In this document: positions 14,280 to 28,600 of the stretch, in pieces
Position numbering within the stretch: the stretch's first letter is position 1
Layout: every line of letters begins with the position of its first letter
NCBI RefSeq assembly: GCF_037975245.1
Contig: NC_092564.1
Location: forward strand, 20,315,984-20,379,983
DNA from: Apostichopus japonicus
Taxonomy: Eukaryota > Echinodermata > Holothuroidea > Aspidochirotida > Stichopodidae
Direction of reading: 5' to 3'
DNA: 64,000 nt
The notes under the pieces: model-generated
Told to the model about the DNA's origin: nothing
The model's input: only the letters and a program-made list of their open reading frames with translations
The model's database searches: none
Program-made: the position numbers and the translations under genes

Positions 14280-17200
14280 TGTACGTGAAGATATTTACCC
14301 TGGCCAAGCGATGCAATTACATTGAGACATAACTGGAGATTTATTCTGTTGCCACATGACTATTTAATTTTAAAAGAGAAAGATATTCATCTGATACAGA
14401 AACTAGTGGCCTCCCTCAAATATAATCCAATATCAGACCTTTGAGGTTTCTGCTTTAACGTTATCTTTCCTGAAGCAAGTTTGATGGCCAAAAATAACAG
14501 ATTGTGTTTTCATTTCATCAGTTATTTTTTCTTTCCTTAATTATAAACATGAAAGTGTGGTGCTTGCAGTAGACTAAGTTAAATTCAATGCCACATGCAT
14601 ATATGCATACATACAGTGCCATAACTGTTTGTTTCTATCACAAACTAAAGTTGAACTGCCAAATGAAAATGCAAGAAAAACATAATCGCTTATGTAGTGT
14701 TTATATTCCATAAACAGTGGTACATAATTAAATGGCTGTCTATACATGTGAGATCATTGTCAGCATAAAGTTTAATAACAGTTTTATGATATTATTTGCC
14801 ATACTTTATAATTTGATTTTTACTGATAAACATTGGTAATAGCTCACAAGTTCTCTTACCCATGTTAGTGGATGTACTGTCTATATACTGTATATATTAG
14901 TATGGGCAATACACTGTTTAAGTAAAATGGAAAATGAAACAAGAATATGAAAGAGACCTGCTTTTGTACATAAATCATTCACAGCTCTGTGGTAGTCAGT
15001 ATAGGGCAACAGGTTGTACTCAGTGTGCAGTCACTTTCAATGAATTCATAATTCTATTTGTTAATTGTGCCATGCTTGGGGGAACAGGGGGCATTTTACA
15101 AGACAGAGTGGCTATTAAATTTGAAAGGTAACTTAGACCTGTGTGTGTACTGAATAGACTTCACAGACGACCACATCAACAGGTGGCACGTAGGTGGCTT
15201 ATTGTTTCCTACCTTAAATAGCTTCACAAGTGTTTTCTATGAAATTTGAAGTTTACAGTTTCATTTTGGGGTCAGATTAAGTGGGTGCAGTAGGTAATGT
15301 TTCAAGATGTATACTGTCCATTTCTTAGCTTGCTTTTTAAAGTGGAACCCAGAGACAGGATTAAGATTGAGGGAATCAAGAGTTGATCATTCACACCAAT
15401 CTCTAATGAAAATATATTTTGTGTTGTCGGTTGGGTGGGGGGGGGGGGGGAATGTGGAGTGGGGCATGGGTCCCTCCAGCTAGCCTTGGTATCCCCTCAT
15501 AGATATTATAGGATAAGTTAGAGGTATGACAAACCTTACTTTGGTTTTTTTTCTTTCTTGCTTATCTGCATTTTATATAGTATGACTTTATGTCTGCTAC
15601 ATAAGTTGCTCCTTTCATTTTACAAGAAATTAAATGTTAATATACTGTATATACTTAGAAAATGTCAGGAATTAGAAGTGACTGATCTGTGGGTATTCCC
15701 AAAGGTTGCATGGACAGATGCAGATGCATTAAAAACACAGTGAAGGTGGTTCATACTTGTATACATGTATCCCTTCTTTAATTTGTATTACTTTCATTTT
15801 AGACAAAGGATTGACATTTTGCGGAAGGAAATGTGCAGTTTTGTATTATTATCCCACCTTGGAAAAACAAATGTTCAACACCACAAGCTGGAATTCTAGT
15901 TCTACGGGTGCCGAATGTTACAGTAGCATATTGATACCGTGGCAGCACAACAAAATGCTTCCCTCGACAAAATTCTGCTACTGGATTAATTCCCTCACTA
16001 GTATTTATAATCGTTTTAGTCTTATACTTTAACTGTAATTTTTAAAGCTTTATACGACCACTGAAACCCAAGGATTCTCCTGTATCGAACCATCTCTGAA
16101 ACCTTTTCTCCAAGCAGAATTTGAAGCAACAAACCAACGGTATGGGCTGTTTTATGGGCTACTGTGTATATGTTAGGCTACAGTACTAAACTGTATATGA
16201 TACATAAATGATTATAGTCCCAGCCATTATGACTGAGTTGGAAAAGAATTGTAAAAGAAAGTATTATATAGTTGAAGGTGGTTTGATTAGGCCGACTACT
16301 GTATGGACAGTATGCCGAGGCAAGAACCTTGGCTACGCAACTAGGCTAGGCCTGCCTGCATAACTCCATTCAGGAACAACTCTGTGTAACTATGTGCCTC
16401 AATGGGTAATAATAATAATAATAATACAGAAATACATGTTCAAATACTGTTTTTGCTGGCATTTCAAGTCTTTCTTGACAATTATCTATAGATAATGATT
16501 GTATAGTATGTAGGTTAATTGTAGTCTTTATGTACTTGGGGATTGTTGATGACTGAAACCAAGTCTATTGAGGACACACAAGTCTATTTGCATGCCTAAG
16601 GATATACAGTAGAGCTGTAAAACCATGAATGGCTCATCAATGGAGTCATTTTGAGGATGGGAGTAGATATAAGTTGTCTACACAGCTAGTTAGGGCCCTT
16701 TTTTACTTTTAATACACCCTGAGCACAGTTTGAATCCTGCACTCAAGCCCACACATTGAACCCTGGCATAGAGATTAGGAGGATTAAGGGGAAGATCAAC
16801 CCCACACTTTGGATCAGATTTCAGGTAAACAAACCTTAACCTCCCTGTTAGGTGATCACAGCCAGTCTGATAGCAAGCATGTGGTCAGATGTAAATACAT
16901 ATCAAAGTCAATTGAACTTGTTATAATGTTGAACACTGTCATGTAAATGTGGCCTGAATTTACTTCACTTCTCTCTGACCTGCTTTATATGTATATGTGC
17001 ACTCCAATCTATCCTAGCTTACAAACTGGTAACATTCTTGCACTGTGTCTCCCCACTGACCTTCTCTAGGGTCATTACAATCTTCATCCTACTGTTCACA
17101 AGCTCTTCAAAACGTTTTTGACCAGCAAGTTTTATCTATCTCAATCAGCTTGGCACTATCTTGTTTGTGTAAGTTTTTTACTCTAGGACCAAGTCTGATT

Positions 17201-17529
17201 CATCCAGCGCATCGTCCACGAACGTGTATCTAAAGTATCCTTGAAAATTCCATGAGCTTGTCTCTTGTTCTCTGTAGCTGAGAATAATTAGCCATACATC
17301 CCAATCCTATTGACTTTATCTTGTTTCACTTGTAGGAGCATGCCTTATATTGACTATATACTGTAATACAGTAAAAAAAATAACAATCAAATGTCTCAAT
17401 CACAATATGCATGGGCTAGCATTGATTGCAAACATTTCCAAACTTTGGAAAAAGGTTGACCCCCTAAATAGTCAAATTTCCTACCTTCAATTCTCACAAA
17501 TCAGACTTTGCATGATCCATGTTCCAGTT
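14280..17529. other. non-coding spacer, no gene seen
   Basis: AT-rich DNA with a G14 run at 15437-15450 and an AAT trinucleotide run near 16411-16428. Short open frames such as those at 14934 and 15558 have no family resemblance and no consistent splice context. Confidence 0.5.
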
Positions 17530-17541
17530 TGGATTCATTAT

Positions 17542-17826
17542 ACTTACTGCCCATTATGCCTCCTGGCACATACCTGTAGGGCAGCAACAAAAGTCTTCCA
17601 CTCCTTCCGATCCTGGGCTAAATTTTGGATGGTACCCCATGTGTGGTTCAGGTCCTTAATTTCCACTTCCACAGTTCTTCGCCAAGTGTTTTTAGGACGT
17701 CCCCTCTTTCTTTTGCCTTCTGGTGTCCAGTGGAGGGCTGTTCGTGTGATGTCATCTATGTTCTTTCTCAATACATGTCTGATCCATTTTATTTCATTTT
17801 TTTCATATTTCATTTAAAAAAAAAAG
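17542..17826 (-). mobile_element. 5'-truncated non-LTR retrotransposon (LINE) fragment
   Basis: The minus strand from 17813 to 17544 encodes an 89-residue open frame containing GHVLR-like, WTPEGKRKRGRPKNTWRRT and WGTIQNLAQDRKEWK motifs and ending in HNGQ. This is the C-terminal tail found in many endonuclease/reverse-transcriptase polyproteins, often annotated as craniofacial development protein 2-like. Only the last part of the polyprotein is present; the catalytic RT and endonuclease domains are missing, so it is dead on arrival. A 12-bp direct repeat TGGATTCATTAT flanks the fragment at 17530-17541 and 17827-17838 and is a convincing target-site duplication. The element ends just after the stop codon, consistent with families that have a very short 3' UTR, such as RTE-like elements. 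The clade assignment is inference. Confidence 0.85.
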
Positions 17827-17838
17827 TGGATTCATTAT

Positions 17839-20800
17839 GGTGCAGGTAATACAAAGTCATGAGACATGTTAACTTTACAGGGCAACCAGCAGTTGTGGGA
17901 GATAAAAATGATTTCATTCAAGTTGATTCTCTTGTAATTTAGCCAGACTGCTCCTTTAAGTTGAACTCAAATCTATCAGGGATCTCAGTCATTGTTCTTC
18001 GTCCTTCCTTGCTTAAATGCATGTGTGTATATACAAACAAGTTTAATATGAGGAGACCCAGGAGAGGTGCAAATCCTCTCACAAAGAATGCTGTTGACAT
18101 TTGGAAGATGTTCTGGTCGCTGTTGCGGAATCATGGAGGAAGGTGTGGAAGATAACGAAACCAGATACTTGCACCTAAATGAGCTCTGGCTAGCCTTTCA
18201 TCAGGAGATATTAGAGCAGTATCCCATAATCCTTTGCAAATTAATTCCGATGAGTGGCTACAAGTCATTAGTTTTATGCAACGAACACAGACGTACAGCA
18301 GCTCCGTTTTGCGAGGTGCTGAAATCAGGCATCGTATTCCTTTTTGTTTACACTATAGCTGGATATAGTGTTAGTCATTACAGATTTAAGAATATCCCTG
18401 TATTAAACAAACACCTTACTAAGTCTTACAAGTAGTGTGTAAGTTGTAACAGAATTGTAAGTTTGCAGCAGAAGGGCAAGTGGAAGGTGCCATGAATATC
18501 ATATTAGACAAGGTTAAGTGTCAAATTTAGTGAAAGAACCTGAGACATATTTGTGAGTGGACCATATCATATGTAGGGACAGTATTGAGAGCCCTGGGAA
18601 AGATGGTAATTTTCTGATAACCATCAATTGGTGGAAACGTCATCATTTTTCATTGGTCTACGTACCCTCATGGTTTCATACTGCACTGTTTGCACATGAT
18701 ATCTACTCATGACAAGAGCACTCTTAATTGTTTTACTGTGTCTGTAGAGCCAATTTGGTAATCTTCTTAGCACTGCATGATCACCCTAGGTAACTGTCAG
18801 AGGCATCTTAGAGCCAGGTCAGACTCCTGGGTCAATTATGTCATTTTCTGCAATTTTTTGTTGGTTTTTTTGCATTTTTGTTGGTGGCATTTTTGCATGA
18901 TTTGAGTATGCATTTTTGCACTCATCCTGAAATATATCCTGAAAACAAGAACACACCATTCTTCATGCCACATTTTCCCGGACCTGTATCCGGTATTCCC
19001 CTGGGCATATTTGTTGTTTCTCCCTCCTATCCCCCGCCCTTTTGATAAGGGTTGCATATTATATTTATAGTTTATTTATGATATTTATGAAGGTTGTTTC
19101 TACAGTATATACTGGACAACAGAAACTAGTGTCTTATCAATTAAAAAGGTTTGAAATTTCTATGAAAATTTCTTCTGTTGAAGTGAGTAATACCATTTGG
19201 TTTTTTGATGCTGATATTTGGAATTGGTGCAGCTGCTTACATTGTGTGTTGAGTCAATGTTGCATAAATTCAGTAACTACTGTGTGACACAGTGAAACAG
19301 GATATGTGTCATGCATCTTCTCCAAGTCAGAGAGTACTCAACAATAAATAAATGGTGCTAACATTGGATTTTATCATGATTCAATTTATAATAAAAATGT
19401 CCTGCCCTACAGTATTTATTAACTCAGCCAACTTCCTTCTGGCAATACACACCCTGTTGGAGGAAACTTATGGTTATCTGGAAGAGATCGTTTAATGAGC
19501 GAAGAGCAGAAAATATTCCCTCCATGTGTGTGTTCTAGGACATGTATAGATTCTGAATTCTGTATGTATATATTGTTTGTAGTACAATAGTGTGTGTAAG
19601 ATAGGATTTGATTGTATTGATTAACTTCTACTGTATGGAACTAGATAGGAACTGCTGCATCCCTTGTGAAGAGCTCTGTCGAGGATGCTCGAAATAAGTC
19701 GTGGTAAATTTAAAATAATCGTCTCCTATATGGTTTGACTTTACATAATTCATCTGCCGTACATGGTTGTTGAGGCTTGTGTACATTAGTTTTACTATAT
19801 CATATTAATTTGCTGCGTCTGTATGGCTGGCCTAGTTGTCGTACATAGACAGGAAACTGACAGTCATTAACACAGGAAATTCTTTTGACTGGGAGAGATT
19901 GGCAAGCTCAGCATGTGTATCCAAGAACAAGATCTGCTCAGGGTAGTAATTCCATCATCATATAATTATCTAGTTAAAACTTAATACTCTCACAGGCGTG
20001 TACTCATATCCATCTTCTCGTCCTCACAACATAGCCTACACGGCTCGGCTTGGTTCTCCTGGACTGCTGTGACTTTGAACTGTTTGAAGAGGCAAACTCT
20101 GAGACAAATAAGAAGGAGATTTGTAAATTTATTCAAGGTATTACACAGCAGGTCTATAGGCTTACTACTGTGACTATGTTCTCTGTTCACATTGGCTTTG
20201 TGGAATGGCTTGTAGTCATACTATGCACTCAAATCTAGCTCAGAATTTCAGTATGGTGGAATTTGGAGGTAGTCTTGGTGATAATACAGTTCTTTCTTTG
20301 AATCCGATTGGTTATGTTCGCAACGTAACCGATCACCATGCAACTACAGTGTTAGAGCGCAGTTCCCCCAATGACAGGCAAAATATTACAAACTATCCTA
20401 GTGTGCAATACATAATTAACATGTACAGTATGTACTATACAACCTAAACAGTTGAAAATTCTTGAATTTTGTTTCAGCAAAAGTTGCAAAATACAGCACC
20501 ATTTGGTATCTACATATCAAAGCACCCTTTAGGTTTTTCAAATCTCTTCAGGGAGAGGGATAGCCATCTCCTTAGATCCTCTCTTGGATGACATAACATT
20601 GGAAATCCCTCCCTTCCCCTCCCCATTACAAAGAAAGGTGGTTGTGCTCTTGCACTAGTTACATTTTTAGTATATCTCAAGAAATCAGTTACTTTCAATG
20701 TAACTATCATTGGTGATCAGTCTATAATAGTCTGAGCGTACACACCGGTATGTCAGATTGGAATAATCCTATTTGCATAAGAAGTAAGATGGAAGTTGTT

Positions 20801-22413
20801 CTGCAGTCTGTATAACCTGTGTAAAAGGGTCTGTATAGCCTGTTAGAAGTATGTACAATCATGGAGGTAAAACAGTCTGTTTAAACCTCCATGGTACAAT
20901 TAAGGGTCACATGTTCTTCTTAACATCTAAACTTTACATTGGATTGAATCCTTTGATTTTGTAACCTAGAGTCGACTGTTGGGTTGAGACTTTTTTGAAA
21001 TACTGTAAGAGTGAAAAGATATCTTGTACAAGTGCTCCTTCGAATAGAAAAGGCCAATGATATTGGAAATCTGAGTGAAAACCCTCTAAGCAGTAAAGTT
21101 TGGTACTATAACAGGTTTATAATAAGATTAATTTTAACGTCATCGGTGGAATTCGACGGTACTATAAACGTTGAAGTACCCATTCAGTTCCTCTACAGTT
21201 AAATCTACTCTGCAATCTGTATGAACACATTCAGTCATTATAGAAAGTTCCTACAAGAAATGTGTTCATGTGTCCTTAAGGTGCTCTATTTCTTTAGGGT
21301 ATCACATTTATTCTCAAGTCTCCAATGTCAGTACATGGTAAAATTTATGATTTTGTACTGAACTTTCTATCGTTACCTCACCATCACATGCTGTACACAC
21401 AAAGGTAAATAAAGCTGTCACATGCTGAAGGCCGAAATACAGTTAGGAAATTAGGAATTATTGAAAATTAAATGTTGTACTGCAGTGCAGATGATGTGGG
21501 AAGAACTGTTTGCCGGTTGCTAGGAAACATGACACAAGTTTCAAGTGTCATATTACTATTGGTCAGGAGCAAACCTAAACATGCTACAGTTGTCCTTTAC
21601 CTGTCTTTACTCAAGTGCAGGGAAACAATATAGCTTTCAGATTTTGTGTAGTAATCTGGAAGATTCCGAGATGATAATACATAATATACTACGGTTCCTG
21701 TGTACAAAGCATCTCTGCAACTTTTCACTCGTACATCAATTTGACCATTTCGCATAGCATGTTGCTATGCGATACTGGATAAATGATTGCCTGAAGTGGT
21801 GTGCTCTCATCCTCTGTACAGTGTATGTACAGGCCTGATATATAAACATATATGCACAAGTCCTTAAATGGTCATTTCACACGACACGATGGAAATGAAA
21901 GCAAAAATGGAAAGGATGTAGAAAAGGGTTGGCATGGAAAGTTTTGCCAGGGGTAGATCTATACGAGCCAACTGTCTATCTCTTTGAACAAGTTTAGTTT
22001 TCATGTTTTATGTACATATTAGAAAAATGTAATTCCTTTGTATTGTTGCCTCATCAAGTCTTATAACTTAGATTACATTTTGTCCTATCATGGTGTTTGG
22101 TTTTGTCAAACTATGATACAACTGTAGAATCACTTCCTGTTACTGCACTCGGTGGAAGCTTTGAGAGCTGCTGGGAAACACTGCATGCTATACGTATTAG
22201 CATGTGAAGTAAACTTACCCTCACAGTTGTACACTTTGAAAGAGCTGCAAGGTTGTGCATCCTATACAGGTATATACAGTGTGAAGTTAACCTCCTGTCT
22301 CCTGTGCAGTGAATAAGGTAAAAGAGGCATGCAATGCTATTGTCTGCTGAATTATTGAATTCATCTTGATTTACAAATGTCTTACTATTTCTAATTTCCA
22401 TTATTTTTTTCAG
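17839..22413. other. non-coding DNA upstream of the CDC42SE coding start
   Basis: No coding exon is recognisable. If the CDC42SE transcript has further 5' UTR exons, they should lie here or further left, but I cannot place them. The segment 18046-18240 is relatively GC-rich and open on the + strand, but its translation has no family signature. Positions 20465-20660 hold an old dispersed repeat, listed separately. Confidence 0.45.
20465..20660. repeat. old dispersed repeat, copy 1
   Basis: The motif GTTGCAAAATACAGCACC, followed by TTTGGTATCTA and later a GGGAGAGGGATAGCC block, matches in order a second copy near 62045-62160 (GTCGCAAAATATAGCACC, then GGAGGGGGACACC). The two copies are diverged, so the family is old. 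Its class is not recognisable from these pieces. Confidence 0.5.
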
Positions 22414-22604
22414 GAATGATCTATTTGTTGAAATGAAGAATCCAGTGTAACCAACCATTGAAAGTTTGGTTCTATATTTTCATACCTTGAGATCTTTGAT
22501 CAGCCTGTGGATATCCGAGAGAAAAAGACCGGTGCTAGATTTGAGGAGAGACGCAGAGTGGAAGGATTTAATAAAAACACAGATATTGAATAAACATTTC
22601 CAAA
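22414..22604 (+). other. CDC42SE: probable 5' UTR part of the CDC42SE first coding exon
   Basis: A strong acceptor (T-rich tract ending TTTTTTTCAG at 22404-22413) lies 191 bases upstream of the ATG, so the first coding exon probably begins at 22414 and carries 5' UTR. This implies at least one upstream non-coding exon. Vertebrate CDC42SE genes also have non-coding 5' exons, from general knowledge. The boundary is inferred from splice-site shape only. Confidence 0.5.
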
Positions 22605-22661
22605 ATGAGTGATATGCTGTTGTGCTTTAGTTGCTGTACGGAACCAGCTCCTCCACCTAAA
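22605..22661 (+). CDS. CDC42SE: CDC42SE coding exon 1
   Basis: Nineteen codons, [19 protein letters not shown], ending in AAA before donor GTAAGT at 22662. The two adjacent cysteines (10 and 11) match the palmitoylation pair of the family. The Pro-rich end precedes the basic stretch, as in vertebrate proteins. Confidence 0.92.
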
Positions 22662-25600
22662 GTAAGTATAAGGTGAACTAATTGGTGGATTGCTCTATAC
22701 TGCAAAGTACATATACTGCCTGGTATGTATGTTGCACAGTATATATACAGCATGGTATTTATGCTGCATTGTTCATATACTGCATAGTATATACGCTGCA
22801 TGGTACATATACTGCATGGTATGTATGCTGCATGGTACATATGCTGCATGGTATATATGCTGCATGGTACATATACTGCATGGTATCTATGCTGCATGGT
22901 ATCTATGCTGCATGGTATATATACTGCATGGTATCTATGCTGCATAGTACATATACTGCATGGTATCTATGCTGCATGGTACATATGCTGCATGGTACAT
23001 ATACTGCATGGTATCTATGCTGCATGGTATCTATGCTGCATGGTACATATGCTGCATGGTACATATACTGCATGGTATCTATGCTGCATGGTAGCTATGC
23101 TGCATGGCATATATACTGCCTGGTATATACGCTGCATGGTACATACACTGCATGGTATGTATGCTGCATGGTACATATACTGCATGGTGTCTATGCTGCA
23201 TGGTAGTTATGCTGCATGGTACATATACTGCATGGTATATGTGCTGCATGGTAGCTATGCTGCATGGTATCTATGCTGAATTGTTCATATACTGCATGGT
23301 ATGTATGCTGCATGGTACATATACTGCATGGTATCTATGCTGCATGGTACATATGCTGCATGGTAGCTATGCTGCATGGTATATATACTGCATGGTACAT
23401 ATGCTGCATGGTATATATGCTGCATGGTATCTATGCTGCATGGTACATATACTGCATGGTATCTATGCTGCATGGTACATATACTGCATGGTATCTATGC
23501 GGCATGGTATCTATGCTGCATGGTACAATTGCTGCATGGTGTCTATGCTGCATGGTACATGCATTGCACAATATATAAACTGCACAGTATATGTATACTG
23601 CACAGTATATCCTGTACAGTATATATACTGAATGGTGTGTATGAACACATAGTCTGAGCTACAACAGCTGCATTGCAAGAAAGGTGACTATCATTGGATT
23701 GGTTTGGGAATTGTGATAACTACCTTGGCATAACTTTGCTGTGATACCGTGTCTTAAATCCTGCTGTACTTGGACTGAAATCAATTAGCTAGCTTTGATA
23801 ATTTTGACATGCTAGGATTTCATGTTCAAGATGATCCTTCTGGTTTCTAATATGTGCTACTCTATGTAACCGTACAGATTTATAAGGGACACTCACAGAG
23901 AAGCGATGGCTTGTTAAGTATGTTTGAACCACCTGCCAAATAGGGGACACATGTAAGACACATCGTTACTGTAGGAACAACTATTGTGTTTGGATTTATG
24001 GATTCTTGAGAAGAATATGCATAAAGTGTTTCTTAATTTGTAGTCATGGCCATGGCACCTCAGATGTTGGTTCTTTTTTCCAATGTTTTGTTTTTATTTC
24101 ATTTGTATCAGTCTGGTGGTACCAATCTCAACCGTTAATTTACGACAACTTCCCTGACCACATGACCTGTTGATTCACTCATCAAACTTGCACAAGTAAT
24201 GATGCAGTTAGGAATAACTTCAAAGGTTTTCCAAAATGGAACAAGAAAGAAAAAAAGTGTTCAATTTGTGAGGCGAAATATTTTCTGCATCGATGTAACA
24301 GGTTCCTAATATTTCCCATGTTCGTTGCCACATACAAAGTTAGATTGAGGGGGGCCTTCCAACAATATGTGAAAGATTAAATGGTCAGTGTTAGATTAAT
24401 GTTATATGTTACAATGCAACCCAAACCATAGCTATAGACTGTGTCTTATCAGATCAAGTTTCACACTGCAGTTCTGGAATGGTGAGGATGCCTTTCTTCC
24501 CTCTCATTATGACTCCATCCTCCTCTCCTACTGCCATATTCTACCTGACCACAGATTATCACAGGGCTGCTATATATGGTTTATGACTCATCCAACACCT
24601 GTGTTCTTCAGGCCAGAGTTTATGAGGTCTCTGTGTGGTTGTTTGCTTATTAATCCTGCCCCACTTCATCCTGAGAAAATCCGCTCATCATTTCCTGATC
24701 GCAATAATTCATGACATATAAGCCAAAAAAACAATTGCAATTGCTGTGTTTTAGTTTTGCAAAACACCTGAGAACAAAAGCTTTGTCATGAAATGATGCA
24801 CAAAATAGTTCAGGATGTTTATGTCAATTAGACTTTGCCCTTATTCTTTGTCTAGCGTCCGATGTTTTCATAGTGTGATATTGCTTTTTTTTTCTTTTCT
24901 TTTTTAAACATGAAACTAAAGTGTAGATGACTCATCCATACTAAGCTTCCCAACCTTATCACCAAAACTGTTTAAATAGAGATTCCCATATTTGTTCTGA
25001 TAAAGTGATAGAAAGTGAATATATACAATGAACAATCAGTGTGCTTGTTTACTGTGTACTACCATAGGTAGCAGTCTGACAATGATGTGTGGATGCACAT
25101 TTGCAGTTGTCATGATAATTGTTCTAGTTAATTTGTTAGCTTTCAGACATTTAAAGGTGGCATATATGGGTTAAGGTAATATGACAGAATTTGAATTGTT
25201 CTTCTGAAGTAGTATTAGTTAGTCAATTGGAGTTACATATTGCACATTTGATGGGTTGTCTATTCTGATAAGTTGTGTGTAGTAAGGTAGCACTTTTGAT
25301 ACTTGCCACTACATTGTATGTTAGTTAATGAGCTCTATATAATTGAATGCACAGTAGACTGAGTACAGCATTAAAGTTACTGTTCAATGTATTCAACTTT
25401 CAAGTAAAATATACAAGTCAAAGCCTTGAATCAAATCATGTAGGTACAAAAAATCCCCACGATTGCATTTCTTACACAATCTTTGTTCACACTTTGCCAT
25501 GCATTAGGTCATTAAAACTAATGATCATATATGATTGGTTATTTATTGTTAATATATCTCCCATGGACTAACACTACTGCAGAAAATTAGAAATGTTTTT

Positions 25601-28600
25601 TGTTGATAATGTGGTCAGCAACACTGATTTGCAACAGTGCCCTCAGGTACCTAAGGAGGATATTTTTGGATGATTCAGCATCTGGTTGCATTTGTAGTGT
25701 AACTTCTATCATAATATGCATTTGAAAAGAACAGATAGTTTCTTTCATAATACTTAAAGTAAGAAGAGAAGATGTTATAAAATCTTGCCAAAAGTAGGAC
25801 TCGTTAGATATATTGCATTGCAGCTTCAGACTGCTAAAATTTTGTTACAGACCGAACCCAAGTTTCGACAATGTATTACAAGCTTTAACCTGACATCATA
25901 GTTTAAGCTTTCTGCATGTATTTGAAATCATGTCCTAAGGTTGCTAGGCAACATCGAAACACCATGCCTAAATTTTTATTTACATAATTTTTTGTCACTT
26001 TGTGTGGTTAATGAAACTGTTTATGAAATGTTATGAAACTGTCCTAAAAGGTGAATATTTTCCCTTCATTTAGTTCTCAGAACAGTCAGATATTGATTTT
26101 GTTTACATAATGTTTGTCACTTTGTGCAGTTTATGAAACTGTTATGAACTGTTATGAAACTGTCCTAAAAGGTGAATATTTTTCCTTCATTTAGTTCTCA
26201 GAACAGTCAGATGTTGAGTTTGTTTTTTGTAATGAGATTTCCCTCCCAAGTTAGTGAAAAGCATTGCCAATTATGGGTGGGGGTGTTGGATAGATACATG
26301 TTAATATCATATCAGGAGGAAGTTCCTTGTTGGCTCCGGGAACCTATGAACTGAGCTGAACATATGTACTGTACAAAGGAGTATTGATAATTTTAATACA
26401 CAGTCTTGTGTTTGTCACACTTTTTATTGGCTGGGAAATGTCATCGCAGGGTGTTGAAAGTTCACTCTTTATTATGTTCTTGAGGTTAAACACCCCAGAA
26501 GGTTACACTGCACACTATTAAACAAATGCGTATGGTTGGTACTTTGTTGTTGTTTTTGGAAATTTCATGAACCAGAGAAAAATAGTGTTTGTGTGACCTC
26601 CGAGCTTGAATATCAGAAATGAGAGGTTCAGTAAAGTTCGTAACTTGCAAAATTTACATTTTTAGGAATTAATTTTATCAGAAAATGTTCTTTCACTCCT
26701 GTGGACTTGAATGCAGAAGGAAAAGAGCAGCAGGGGATAATATAGTGTTCAAATTTATGTGTAGCATCATAAGAAAGCTGCTACTGTACACATCTATGGA
26801 GTTGGATAGCAATATCACCGCTTAACACAGCATTGTACTATGCTATACTGAATAGATTATTACCTGAGGATTGGGAGGGGGGGGGGGGAGTGTGGAGGAA
26901 TGTGGTGGATAAAGCGTGGGAGTAGGTTCATGGGATACCTGTACTTATAGTTGGAATGATTTTATGGTAAATACTCATCAAATTTGACACATGCAGTTGA
27001 AATTGATAACGATGTGATCTGTCTTGATATATTGAGGCAATACACAACTTCAGTACCACCTTATTATGCATGGTAACTAGTAATCACTTCAATGTGACTT
27101 TCATTCACACAAACTTCACTCAGCTCACTTTTCATTGATTTGACTAGCGTCCCCCCCCCCCCCCATTACTTTTAGCATGCTAAATGACAAGGTGTTCGGA
27201 AGTGGATCAAACCATGCATGCATGTGCAATATGCAATAAATGACATATTTTACGTCACTTTGGAAGTTTAACTCAAGTTCTTATTGCCAAAATGTTTTTC
27301 AATAAAGTCCTTTTAATACCAAAGCTGAATACATTCTTTTAAGCGTATCAGAAATTGCCCAAATATTTGACATTTAAATGTTAATATATCTTAACTAAAA
27401 CCCTTGGATAGTCATGCTCATGTATTAACATTGAAGAACCCTGAAGAACACACTTCAGGGTCAAACACCCACTTCTTTTGCCTTTGAATTCAATCATGGT
27501 GAAGGCTAAAACAAGAGTAATTGCAAATGTTTTTTCATCTGTTGTACTTTGTCGGTTCTTAATATTGAATATCGAATGGAGACGGACAAGTATCATTGTT
27601 CCGTAACAAAATAAGTCAAGTTTTATCGGGTATCACCATGAAATTGATGCAGAAATAAGACAGCATATTTGTTAATTAACTGTTCATTTTTTTATAAATT
27701 TTAAAGATAAGATAAAGATCTGATTACAATTGTTGATCATTTCTACAAATATTGACACCATTGGCCTGCCATAAGTACATGTTGAAGAGAGGAACCTCCA
27801 GATACGATTAAGAGATATATGTTTTTGATGTGTCATTGATATCTCGGCCATCAAATACGAAGTCTGCAGTGTGTTTGTGTGACCATAAAATGACTCATTC
27901 AGTTCAGTTTTTGGTAATTACAATATTTTTTGTAAGAGGAAGGGCAGATTTCTCACGAAACCTACCTTAAGGATGTGGTTCTATGACTCCAATGTAGCTG
28001 AGTCGACGACCTTTTAAAAATGTGACTCATTTTCTTTTCTTCTATTTCTTCTCGCTCGCAGAGGAAGCGAATTGACAGAAGTATGATCGGTCTGCCACAG
28101 AACTTTCAACATACGGTGCATTTAGGATCAGGGGACATGACAGCATCTCAGAATTCACAAGTAAGAACCTAGGTCTCAGTGTCAGGGACTGTGTGTTGTA
28201 TAAAAGTCAGTTTCAAAATTGAGTACTTGGATCTTTTGGGTGTTTTGGTGGATGACAGGTGACTCCAACGGTTTAAAAGCAGCACGGCAACTTTCAACTG
28301 TCGAAGAAGGCAGTTTGTGCTCCTTGTCAAGATTTTCCAAGTTTGAAGATTTATGCTAATCTTTTCTACTTTAGGACTCGTGCTAATTTGCAGATGTCAT
28401 CCAGCAGAGATAGATGAAGGGAAAACATTATGAATAATTTTGAAGAATATTGAATGGCACTCCTGAGAAGTTTATTTAAGAACAAAGTAACTAAAAGGGA
28501 AGGTCGCTGATATTTGACTTTTCTTGACTTTTCTTCATTTCAATAAAGAGTTGGATTTTGCTAAGAGCCCATCCCAAAATGAATCAGCCTGGTCAAGTAT

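Noticed and set aside
18067-18435. 122-codon plus-strand frame
   Set aside because: No family resemblance and no consistent splice sites; probably chance.
22682-23657. Several plus and minus open frames of 85-175 codons rich in Tyr, Cys, His and Trp
   Set aside because: All lie in the 16-bp minisatellite of an intron and cycle through frames; they are not genes.
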